Assembly: GCA_002414705.1 (NCBI GenBank)
Contig: DIAL01000018.1
Location: forward strand, 130,446 to 145,332
Length of the DNA: 14,887 nt
Reading direction: 5' to 3'
DNA from: Flavobacteriaceae bacterium UBA5079
Lineage (GTDB): Bacteria; Bacteroidota; Bacteroidia; Flavobacteriales; Flavobacteriaceae
The position numbers were made by a program, and so were the translations under genes. This document shows, piece by piece, positions 8,357 to 14,603 of this stretch. How positions within the stretch are numbered: position 1 is the stretch's first letter; each line of letters begins with the position of its first letter. The notes under the pieces were generated by a model. The model worked only from the letters and a program-made list of their open reading frames with translations, did no database searches and was not told the origin of the DNA.

Positions 8357-9212
8357 TTAATCGACTAATATATGTTCGTAACATATTATGATCTGATTTC
8401 CAGGTTTTTATTTTATTCGTTTTATTTATTATCAAATTATGAGATACCCAAATATGATCCAGTGATAACAAGGGTAAATTCCAAAACCAGGTTTCTTTAA
8501 AACCATTTCCTTTAACAGAAAAAGCATGATTATAATTAGCTTTAAAATCTTCGAAATAAATGGATTCTAGAGGTGTATTGAAATCTCCTAAAACAACTGA
8601 ATTACTATGATATTCTATATTTGAGTATACAAATTGAAGCTCTTCTTTTCTGGAGTTAAATACATCAGCTGTTAAATCAACCGCATAAAAAATAATGTTA
8701 TTCGTGGAAAATTTTAAAACGGTAGAATTTGTTTCAGAAGTTACTTCACTAATAATTTTTAACGGTGTTTTGGAGAAAATGCCTATTTCTTCTTCCGATT
8801 CATGAAAGTAATAATTTGGATATGTATTTCGCGTTTCTTGAATGGATTTTAGATTACATTCTATTAACACCAAAACATCTGGAATCTTTTTGTTTTCTAG
8901 AAAAGCGTCTTCAAAACTTTGATCGTGTCCAGCATTCCAAACAACAACTTCCAAACCTTCATTAACGGCATTTTCGTGATGTGATACAAAGCTTTTAAAA
9001 TACCAAATAGCACTCAAAACAATGAATAATAAAATAGATATTTTACGCCAATTCTTATTAATTAATATTGAAAATACTATTAGTAAAATTAAAATAGGAA
9101 GTGGAAAGGCATAGAAGATGATGGCAGACGCGTAGACGTAATCTTTGACTGAAAAGTGAATGAGAAGTGCAACAATTATAATAATTTGGAAAACTATTTT
9201 TAACTGTTTCAT
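8343..9212 (-). CDS. Membrane-anchored endonuclease/exonuclease/phosphatase (EEP) family protein
   Basis: This 289-residue protein has about three N-terminal hydrophobic segments (roughly 5-20, 28-51 and 58-71), then an EEP (DNase I-like) domain that probably faces the periplasm. Fold motifs occur in order: WNAG (Asn93), LIECN (Glu118), LGDFN (Asp210, Asn212), LDH (Asp252) and SDH (Asp274, His275). The usual THL-type motif before GDFN, which supplies the His134 equivalent of DNase I, reads VDL here (Asp179), so activity may be altered. Family members cleave phosphodiester or phosphomonoester bonds in nucleic acids, lipids or inositol phosphates; the substrate is not identifiable here. The ATG at 9212 gives a complete first membrane segment. 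It is the last of three same-strand genes, 49 bp after the CYTH gene, and overlaps pbpC tail to tail by 14 bp. Confidence 0.85.
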   Translation of the reverse strand: MKQLKIVFQIIIIVALLIHFSVKDYVYASAIIFYAFPLPILILLIVFSILINKNWRKISILLFIVLSAIWYFKSFVSHHENAVNEGLEVVVWNAGHDQSFEDAFLENKKIPDVLVLIECNLKSIQETRNTYPNYYFHESEEEIGIFSKTPLKIISEVTSETNSTVLKFSTNNIIFYAVDLTADVFNSRKEELQFVYSNIEYHSNSVVLGDFNTPLESIYFEDFKANYNHAFSVKGNGFKETWFWNLPLLSLDHIWVSHNLIINKTNKIKTWKSDHNMLRTYISRLIIPK

Positions 9213-9261
9213 TAAACCTGTGGTTTTTCAATTTTACGTGTTGATGAAGCTACAAGGTTTA

Positions 9262-9735
9262 TCATAAATCCCAATTTTTGAACGGGCTCTTACTCAACTG
9301 TGAATTATAATATTTAGCATCACCTGTCACTTCCTCTCCAAGCCAAGTTGGTTTTTTGAATATTTCAGTTGGATGCGATAATTCGACTTCGGCAACAGTT
9401 AATCCGGTGTTATCACCAAAAAATTCATCGACTTCAAATAGATGGTTTCCCACTTCAATTTCGTATCGCATTTTATCAATCATACCTGTTTCACACACTT
9501 GTAATAAGGCTTCAGCATCTGCTTTTGAAATCTCCTTTTCCCATTCAAAACGGGATAAACCACCATCCGTAGAAGGACCTTTAACGGTTATAAATCCACT
9601 GTCACCTTTCAATCGTACACGAACCGTTCGCGCTTTATCTGTATTTAAAAACCCTTGCTTGATATGGGTTTTCCGAATGGCTTCGGCTTTAAATTGCTGC
9701 GAAGTGACTAAAAATTTTCGTTCTATTTCAATCAT
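9262..9735 (-). CDS. CYTH domain protein (triphosphate tunnel metalloenzyme-like)
   Basis: This 157-residue protein is a single short bacterial CYTH domain. The signature ExExK is at the N-terminus (Glu3, Glu5, Lys7 in IEIERKFL). Basic residues that line the tunnel and bind phosphate follow: Arg39 and Arg41 (VRVR), Lys52 and Arg90. Acidic strands carry EWEKE (64-68), FEVDEF (100-105) and VAEVEL (114-119, Glu116 and Glu118). Lys141 is near the end. Characterised bacterial relatives hydrolyse inorganic tripolyphosphate or nucleoside triphosphates with Mg or Mn; a few family members are adenylate cyclases. Tripolyphosphatase is the likelier activity but is not proven by sequence. No signal peptide is present, so it is expected in the cytoplasm. 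It starts at ATG 9735, 23 bp downstream of the SDR-like gene, consistent with co-transcription. Confidence 0.9.
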   Translation of the reverse strand: MIEIERKFLVTSQQFKAEAIRKTHIKQGFLNTDKARTVRVRLKGDSGFITVKGPSTDGGLSRFEWEKEISKADAEALLQVCETGMIDKMRYEIEVGNHLFEVDEFFGDNTGLTVAEVELSHPTEIFKKPTWLGEEVTGDAKYYNSQLSKSPFKNWDL

Positions 9736-9758
9736 ATATATACTATAAAAATGAGAAT

Positions 9759-10421
9759 CTAATTATTGGTTACAATTTGTTTAATATCATCAGACAAAAT
9801 CCGACTATCAGGATAATTGTTATGATCCAAAAACACCATACATGTAGCAATAGTTTCTGGTTGAATGGATTTATATTTAGCTAATGAACCCATTAAAAAC
9901 GGATTCAAAATAGTCATGGCCATTTTGGCTAATTTTTCACCCAAGCGTTTTTCATCACGACTACCACCAATTAATGACGGTTGCAACACATACGTGTTTG
10001 GGATTTGTTGCGCCAAAACGGCTTCTTCCATCCTACCTTTTGTACGATTATAAAATACTTTACTGTTTTTATCTGCGCCTAATGCGGAAATAACTATATA
10101 AGTTTGAATGCCATTTTCTTTCGCTATTTCAGCGGCAGAAACAGGGATTCCATAATCAATTTTTAAATAAGTTTCTTGGTCTGGCGTTTTAGCTTTGGTG
10201 GTTCCTATGCAACAAAACACCACATGAGCTGTAAACTGTTCTTGATGCGATTTCAATTGGAATAAATCCACCAAATGTTCTTCTATTTTTGGATTAGTAA
10301 TTCCACAAGTAGATCGAGAAAACAGTTTAATTTTTTCATATCTATTATCTGCAAGAAGTTGCTCCAAAAGCAAACCACCTGTTAATCCTGTTGCTCCTAA
10401 AATGATTGCTGTTTTACCCAT
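9759..10421 (-). CDS. NAD(P)-binding atypical short-chain dehydrogenase-like protein (HTATIP2/CC3-type)
   Basis: This 220-residue protein has a Rossmann-fold N-terminus with the dinucleotide-binding motif GATGLTG (Gly9, Gly12, Gly15). CCIGTTKAKTP (70-80) follows where atypical SDRs line the cofactor pocket. VISALGA supplies Ser112, and Tyr124-N-R-T-Lys128 is the YxxxK catalytic pair. The overall pattern, including YVLQPSLIGGSR and a C-terminal segment without a large substrate domain, fits the HTATIP2/YwnB-like group, often annotated only as an oxidoreductase. Its substrate is unknown. It probably acts in the cytoplasm as the first gene of the SDR-CYTH-EEP run. The ATG at 10421 places the glycine motif at the usual distance from the N-terminus. 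The nested repeat at 10448-10565 begins only 27 bp upstream, so that element lies in or next to this gene's promoter region. Confidence 0.88.
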   Translation of the reverse strand: MGKTAIILGATGLTGGLLLEQLLADNRYEKIKLFSRSTCGITNPKIEEHLVDLFQLKSHQEQFTAHVVFCCIGTTKAKTPDQETYLKIDYGIPVSAAEIAKENGIQTYIVISALGADKNSKVFYNRTKGRMEEAVLAQQIPNTYVLQPSLIGGSRDEKRLGEKLAKMAMTILNPFLMGSLAKYKSIQPETIATCMVFLDHNNYPDSRILSDDIKQIVTNN

Positions 10422-10447
10422 AATGTATTTTGTATTTGATAAAATTT

Positions 10448-10565
10448 GTCAGTTCGAGTGAATTTTACCATTGAAAATGGGTAAAATTTATATCGAGAAT
10501 ACGAATTTCTACCTTAAATTAGTTCTCGATATAATTTTTCGTGCCTCAAAATCACTCGAACTGAC
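10448..10565. repeat. Nested inverted-repeat element (MITE/REP-like) in a divergent promoter region
   Basis: An outer perfect 14-bp inverted repeat (GTCAGTTCGAGTGA at 10448-10461, complement at 10552-10565) encloses an inner perfect 12-bp inverted repeat (TTATATCGAGAA at 10488-10499, complement at 10523-10534) around a 23-nt loop. The left spacer (10462-10487) is its own hairpin (ATTTTACC with GGTAAAAT). The right spacer (10535-10551) stays unpaired, so the fold is asymmetric. The outer and inner arms share the core TCGAG. From memory, arms of this type recur in intergenic DNA of Flavobacteriaceae, which suggests a dispersed repeat. The flanking genes diverge, so it cannot terminate either of them. 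Confidence 0.75.
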
Positions 10566-10624
10566 GTTTCATGGTTATTATAAACCAAAATGCACAAAAG
10601 ATAAAGATATTATAAATTTACATC

Positions 10625-11728
10625 ATGCCAGACACATTTCCCATTAGAAAAATTATTCATGTGGATATGGATGCTTTTTATGCCTCTGTAGAGCAAATGG
10701 ATAATCCTGAATTAAAAGGAAAACCAGTGGCTGTTGGTGGTTCTGGTAATCGTGGTGTGGTAAGTGCTGCCAGTTATGAAGCGCGCAAGTTTGGCGTTCG
10801 GAGTGCCATGAGTGGTGTTCAGGCTAGACGGCTTTGTCCAGACCTGATTTTTACAAAAACCCGTTTTAATCGGTATCATGACATTTCTAAACAAGTAAGA
10901 AAGATATTTTACGAGTATACAGATTTAGTAGAACCCTTGTCTTTAGATGAAGCGTATTTGGATGTGACCGAAAATAAAAAAGGGAATCCAAGTGCGAGTT
11001 TAATAGCACAGGAAATTCGAACACGGATTTTTAATGAAGTCGGCTTAACAGCTTCCGCAGGAATTTCAATCAATAAATTTATAGCCAAAGTTGCCAGTGA
11101 TTACAACAAACCCAATGGTCAGAAAACCGTAAATCCTGAAGATGTATTACCATTTTTAGAGGCCTTGGATATTCGTAAATTTTATGGTGTCGGGAAAGTA
11201 ACAGCCGAAAAAATGTATCAACTTGGTATTTTTACGGGAAGTGATTTAAAATTGAAAACCATAGAATACCTAGATACTCATTTTGGAAAATCTGGTCGGT
11301 TTTATTACCACGTGGTTCGTGGCATTCATACCAGCGAGGTGAAACCGAATAGAATTCGAAAGTCATTAGCTGCAGAACGGACGTTTAATGAGAATTTATC
11401 TTCTGAAATTTTCATGCTCGAAAAATTAGAACACATTGCAGACGAAGTGTCTCGACGGTTAAAAAAAAGTAAGGTGGCTGGAAAAACCATCACCTTAAAA
11501 ATAAAGTATAGCGATTTCACGATGCAAACACGCAGTAAAACAGTTCCGTATTTTGTGAGTGATGCCAGCGTGATTTTAGAAACCGCTAAAGACTTATTGT
11601 TTCAGGAAAGTATGCAAAATTCGGTGCGACTTTTAGGGATTTCATTATCTAACCTCAATACAGAAAAAACCAAAAAGAAATTAGAAGAAAAGAAAGCAGT
11701 TAGTGTACAGTTACAGTTTGATTTCTAG
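10625..11728 (+). CDS. dinB: DNA polymerase IV (Y-family translesion polymerase)
   Basis: This 367-residue protein is close in length to E. coli Pol IV (351). It is an error-prone, template-directed polymerase that bypasses DNA lesions at stalled forks. The palm catalytic residues are Asp14 in HVDMDAFYASVE and Asp108-Glu109 in SLDEAYLD. The steric-gate position corresponding to E. coli Phe13 is Tyr19. The thumb helix-hairpin-helix region has FYGVGKVTAEKMYQLGI (186-202), and a little-finger domain covers about 245-342. The protein ends in QLQFDF (362-367), a good match to a beta-clamp-binding peptide. The ATG at 10625 precedes the first beta strand by the usual few residues. An AT-rich stretch (TAAATTTA, one mismatch from the Bacteroidetes -7 box TAnnTTTG) lies just upstream. 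No LexA box could be recognised, so SOS control is undetermined. Confidence 0.97.
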   Translation: MPDTFPIRKIIHVDMDAFYASVEQMDNPELKGKPVAVGGSGNRGVVSAASYEARKFGVRSAMSGVQARRLCPDLIFTKTRFNRYHDISKQVRKIFYEYTDLVEPLSLDEAYLDVTENKKGNPSASLIAQEIRTRIFNEVGLTASAGISINKFIAKVASDYNKPNGQKTVNPEDVLPFLEALDIRKFYGVGKVTAEKMYQLGIFTGSDLKLKTIEYLDTHFGKSGRFYYHVVRGIHTSEVKPNRIRKSLAAERTFNENLSSEIFMLEKLEHIADEVSRRLKKSKVAGKTITLKIKYSDFTMQTRSKTVPYFVSDASVILETAKDLLFQESMQNSVRLLGISLSNLNTEKTKKKLEEKKAVSVQLQFDF

Positions 11729-11815
11729 GAATTTGATTTTTTAAATTAAAAAGTCGAACTTCGTTACATACACATACAAACAAAATATAATCAGATAGTT
11801 ATATAAAACCAATCC

Positions 11816-12568
11816 GTGATAAAGTTCTTCAGAAAAATCAGAAAAAATTTACTTTCAATGGGTAAAACCACAACTTATTTTAAATACGCTGTTGGCGAAA
11901 TTATACTTGTGGTAATTGGAATTTTAATAGCGTTAAGCATCAACAACTGGAACTCTAACAGAATTACAACAAATAGAAAAACTGATTATTTAGAACGTAT
12001 TTCAGAGGAACTAAAAAATCAGATTGAAGACTTAAGCCATAGTAAAGATAACGTGGCTTCTGAAATTGAAAATGGGATTCGCATTTTAAAAATATTAGAT
12101 ACTAAAAATCCAGATTCTATACCAGCACTTAAACAGCTTTTGGGTAATACAGCTACATTTTGGAACATTACACTTTCCTTTCCTGTTACCGATGAATTTA
12201 TAAACCAGAATCTGCAATCTCAAATAAAAAATGACTCCCTTAAATTATACTTAAAATACTTTAGAGAATATAGAGACATTTTAGATATTCAAAATGATTA
12301 TACCAAAACACAATACACCAATACTATTGAACCTTTTTTTGTAAAAAACATTAATTATAGCAAAATAGCTGTAGATTATTACAAAGATGGTTTAATACAA
12401 GGTGGTCCTAAAACTGATTATAATAATCTAATAAGTAGTATGGAATTATGGAATATTGCAACCTTTAAACTGGAAACTTTAAATACGGGTAAAATTTATT
12501 TAAAATCACTCAATCTTCTTCTAGAACAATTGGTTGTTCAATTAGAAAAGGAAATTAATAATCCTTAA
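11816..12568 (+). CDS. DUF6090 family single-pass membrane protein
   Basis: This 250-residue protein has the N-terminal hallmark of the DUF6090 group of Bacteroidetes: MIKFFRKIR, a short linker, then YAVGEIILVVIGILIAL (24-40) forming the only clear membrane segment, followed by SINNWN. The remaining ~200 residues are polar and mostly helical by appearance, with heptad-like stretches at 55-95 and 225-247. The basic start and single segment suggest that the long C-terminal part is periplasmic. No catalytic motif is visible and the family has no established function that I know of. The start is GTG at 11816, chosen because relatives begin MIKFF; the next in-frame ATG (residue 15) would remove the conserved start. 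It lies 87 bp after dinB, and its TAA overlaps the convergent pyk stop by 4 bp. Confidence 0.85.
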   Translation: MIKFFRKIRKNLLSMGKTTTYFKYAVGEIILVVIGILIALSINNWNSNRITTNRKTDYLERISEELKNQIEDLSHSKDNVASEIENGIRILKILDTKNPDSIPALKQLLGNTATFWNITLSFPVTDEFINQNLQSQIKNDSLKLYLKYFREYRDILDIQNDYTKTQYTNTIEPFFVKNINYSKIAVDYYKDGLIQGGPKTDYNNLISSMELWNIATFKLETLNTGKIYLKSLNLLLEQLVVQLEKEINNP

Positions 12569-14007
12569 AAACTACAACTCGTAATTTCCGTCACACGAAG
12601 CGTATTTACCATACCTTTTTCTTGAATTGGCATAGCAGCCAAACTTACCAGCATATCGCCTTCTTCCAAATAGCCTTTTTTACAGGCAATGACATTTACA
12701 TCCTCAATGGTTTCGTCTGTACTAACAAACTTATCATAGAAAAACGCTTTTACACCCCAAAGTAAACTTAGTTGGGTTAAAATTCTGCGGTTAGACGTAA
12801 ATACTAAAATATGAGATTTAGGTCGCCAAGCCGAAATTTGAAATGCTGTATAACCACTATTTGTTAACGTTGAAATAGCTTTGGCATCAATTTCATTTGC
12901 CATATTTGCTGCGTGATAACAGATAGATTTTGTAATGAAACGCTTGGTACGAATATGTGGTGGTAATTGTGGTACTTTTATCAAGCTGGAATCTTCCACA
13001 CTTTTGATAATGTTAGACATTTGCCTAATAACCTGAACAGGATATTGCCCAACAGATGTTTCACCAGAAAGCATAACGGCATCTGCGCCATCCATAACCG
13101 AGTTGGCTACATCGTTAACTTCTGCTCGTGTTGGTGTTAAACTGGAAATCATGGTTTCCATCATTTGAGTTGCAATAATAACCGGAATACGAGCTTGTTT
13201 AGCGCGTAGCACTAATTTTTTCTGAATAAGAGGGACTTCTTCGGCAGGAATTTCCACACCTAAATCGCCTCGAGCTACCATTAAACCATCGCAATAGGCC
13301 ACAATTTTATCAATATTTTCTACCGCTTCTGGTTTTTCTATTTTGGCAATAATTGGAATTTTATGATCACTATGTTTGCTGATTAATTCTTCTAATTGGA
13401 TTAAATCTTCAGCATGACGAACAAATGATAATGCCATCCAATCTACTTTTAAACTACATGCAAAAATAGCATCCTCAATATCTTTCTCAGTTAATGCAGG
13501 TTGCGAAATATTCGTGTTTGGTAGATTCACGCCTTTTTTAGAACGCAAGGGTCCACCTTGAATAACGCGTGCTTTAACTTCCGTTTTTTTATCGGTTGAC
13601 ACCACTTCAAAAATAAGTTTTCCATCATCTAAAAGAATGCGTTCGCCAGGTTTGGCGTCTTGCGGAAACTTGTCATAGGTCATGTAAACGCGTTCTTTAG
13701 TTCCTTCAAAACGTTTTCCTGTAGCAAAAATAATCTCGTCGCCTTCGTTTACAATCACTTCGCCTTTCATGGTTCCAACGCGTAATTTTGGCCCTTGTAA
13801 ATCGGCTAGAATAGCTGCGTTATAATCAAACTCGTCATTCAGCTCCCGAATCATGGCTATGCGTTCTTCCACATCCTTATAATCAGCATGCGAAAAATTG
13901 ATTCTAAACACATTTACACCTTCATCTAGCATAGCCTTTAAAACGGCTTTGGTACTTGTTGCTGGTCCTAATGTGGCAACTATTTTGGTTTTTTTTCTTT
14001 TTAACAT
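12565..14007 (-). CDS. pyk: Pyruvate kinase
   Basis: This 480-residue enzyme converts phosphoenolpyruvate and ADP to pyruvate and ATP, the last step of glycolysis, in the cytoplasm. The barrel starts with KIVATLGPAT and NVFRINFSH (32-40; Arg35, Asn37 and Ser39 for substrate and potassium-site contacts). The B domain covers about 76-158. The active-site signature IIAKIEKPEAV has catalytic Lys222 and metal ligand Glu224. GLMVARGDLGVE (241-252), ATQMMETM (279-286) and VMLSGETSVG (311-320) complete the core, and a C-terminal allosteric-type domain covers about 350-480. LQGPKLR has Lys74 where potassium-dependent enzymes have Glu, so this enzyme is predicted to be potassium-independent. It starts at ATG 14007, sharing one base with the upstream gene's TAA (TAATG), which implies translational coupling. 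Its stop overlaps the DUF6090 gene. Confidence 0.98.
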   Translation of the reverse strand: MLKRKKTKIVATLGPATSTKAVLKAMLDEGVNVFRINFSHADYKDVEERIAMIRELNDEFDYNAAILADLQGPKLRVGTMKGEVIVNEGDEIIFATGKRFEGTKERVYMTYDKFPQDAKPGERILLDDGKLIFEVVSTDKKTEVKARVIQGGPLRSKKGVNLPNTNISQPALTEKDIEDAIFACSLKVDWMALSFVRHAEDLIQLEELISKHSDHKIPIIAKIEKPEAVENIDKIVAYCDGLMVARGDLGVEIPAEEVPLIQKKLVLRAKQARIPVIIATQMMETMISSLTPTRAEVNDVANSVMDGADAVMLSGETSVGQYPVQVIRQMSNIIKSVEDSSLIKVPQLPPHIRTKRFITKSICYHAANMANEIDAKAISTLTNSGYTAFQISAWRPKSHILVFTSNRRILTQLSLLWGVKAFFYDKFVSTDETIEDVNVIACKKGYLEEGDMLVSLAAMPIQEKGMVNTLRVTEITSCSF

Positions 14008-14489
14008 TAATAAAATATTAAGTTGTTTTTAGATTTTAATTCCGCAGGATTAACACGATATGTGGTAACAACATTCGGAATATTTTGAATTTTCTTTAAA
14101 AGCACTTCAACTTGAGCATCTGTAAATGCGTCATCCGAGATTTTTAAAAAATAATTCACTGTTTTGTATTCAGGAATTAAATGATAGGTTTTGGTTGCTC
14201 GTTGATCTTGTAAACTAAAGAGCGAATTATTATTTTTTTTTGCTTCTACTTCCACCTTACAGGTGTTGGATACTAAATGCCAAGTGGCAAATTTATGTGC
14301 ATCCACCCACTCAAAAATCTCGTATTGTGTTTTATTTCCGAAGTCTAAATCCGCTTTCTGTCTTGATAAATGAATTTGCAATTCTTTATTTAAAAAGTAG
14401 GCTAACCGGTAACTTTCTAAAGGACTGTGAATACCAATTAATGCATAATCAATGGTATCTAAAAAATCGTCCAAATTAAGTTTCTGCAT
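14007..14489 (-). CDS. IPExxxVDY family protein
   Basis: This short protein of unknown function belongs to a Bacteroidetes family named for a motif near its C-terminal third and usually found between rnc and pyk, as here. Family-like features are the start QKLNLDDF, SLESYRLAYFLNK and the motif LIPEYKTVNYFLKI. Counted from this start, IPE is at residues 105-107, and Asn112 replaces the eponymous Asp, giving IPExxxVNY. There is no signal peptide or membrane segment. ATG codons at 14501, 14495 and 14489 are all in frame. I chose 14489 because relatives begin just before the KLxLDDF stretch and because a possible promoter box (14502-14509) would leave the earlier ATGs at or before the transcript start. 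The stop overlaps the pyk start by one base. It may help coordinate or stabilise something encoded nearby, but nothing in the sequence shows this. Confidence 0.88.
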   Translation of the reverse strand: MQKLNLDDFLDTIDYALIGIHSPLESYRLAYFLNKELQIHLSRQKADLDFGNKTQYEIFEWVDAHKFATWHLVSNTCKVEVEAKKNNNSLFSLQDQRATKTYHLIPEYKTVNYFLKISDDAFTDAQVEVLLKKIQNIPNVVTTYRVNPAELKSKNNLIFY

Positions 14490-14501
14490 TAGCATAATCA
14501 T

Positions 14502-14509
14502 CAAAACTA
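14502..14509 (-). promoter_or_regulatory. Candidate Bacteroidetes -7 box (TAGTTTTG) before the IPExxxVDY-pyk pair
   Basis: On the minus strand TAGTTTTG matches the Bacteroidetes primary sigma factor consensus TAnnTTTG. The matching -33 TTG element is not obvious at 19-21 nt upstream (the sequence there is an ATTTAATA-like AT tract), so the match is partial. If it is used, transcription would begin about 4-7 nt downstream, within the cluster of ATG codons at 14489-14501, giving a leaderless or very short-leader mRNA for the IPExxxVDY gene and pyk. Confidence 0.35.
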
Positions 14510-14577
14510 ATTGTAAATATAGTATTAAATAGCTATAAATTGATGCTGTTTATATTAAACTTAACAGGAAAATATTA

Positions 14578-14591
14578 CGAAAACGTTATCG
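14578..14591. promoter_or_regulatory. Near-palindrome CGAAAACGTTATCG, operator-like
   Basis: This 14-bp sequence is symmetric around the central CG of AACGTT, with one mismatched pair. It sits in the gap between rnc and the IPExxxVDY gene, about 70 bp upstream of the candidate -7 box. The AACGTT core with flanking half-sites resembles binding sites of LacI-family regulators. No regulator gene is in the window and only one copy is seen, so this is a weak prediction. Confidence 0.2.
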
Positions 14592-14603
14592 TGACTGTTT
14601 GTT

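Noticed and set aside
9214..9226. Small hairpin AAACC-TGT-GGTTT just before the EEP start codon
   Set aside because: A 5-bp stem with a 3-nt loop is expected by chance in AT-rich DNA, and it has no T-run in the right place for a terminator.
9356..9748. Plus-strand open frame of 130 codons opposite the CYTH gene
   Set aside because: The minus strand encodes an unambiguous CYTH domain over the same bases; the antisense translation resembles no family and has no supporting start signal.
10566..10624. A LexA/SOS box upstream of dinB
   Set aside because: No convincing palindrome of a known LexA type could be seen between the nested repeat and the start codon.
11735..11755. AT-only dyad (TTTTTAA-A-TTAAAAA) 7 bp after the dinB stop
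   Set aside because: It could be a weak terminator, but the stem has almost no G-C pairs and essentially no loop, so it is indistinguishable from AT-rich background.
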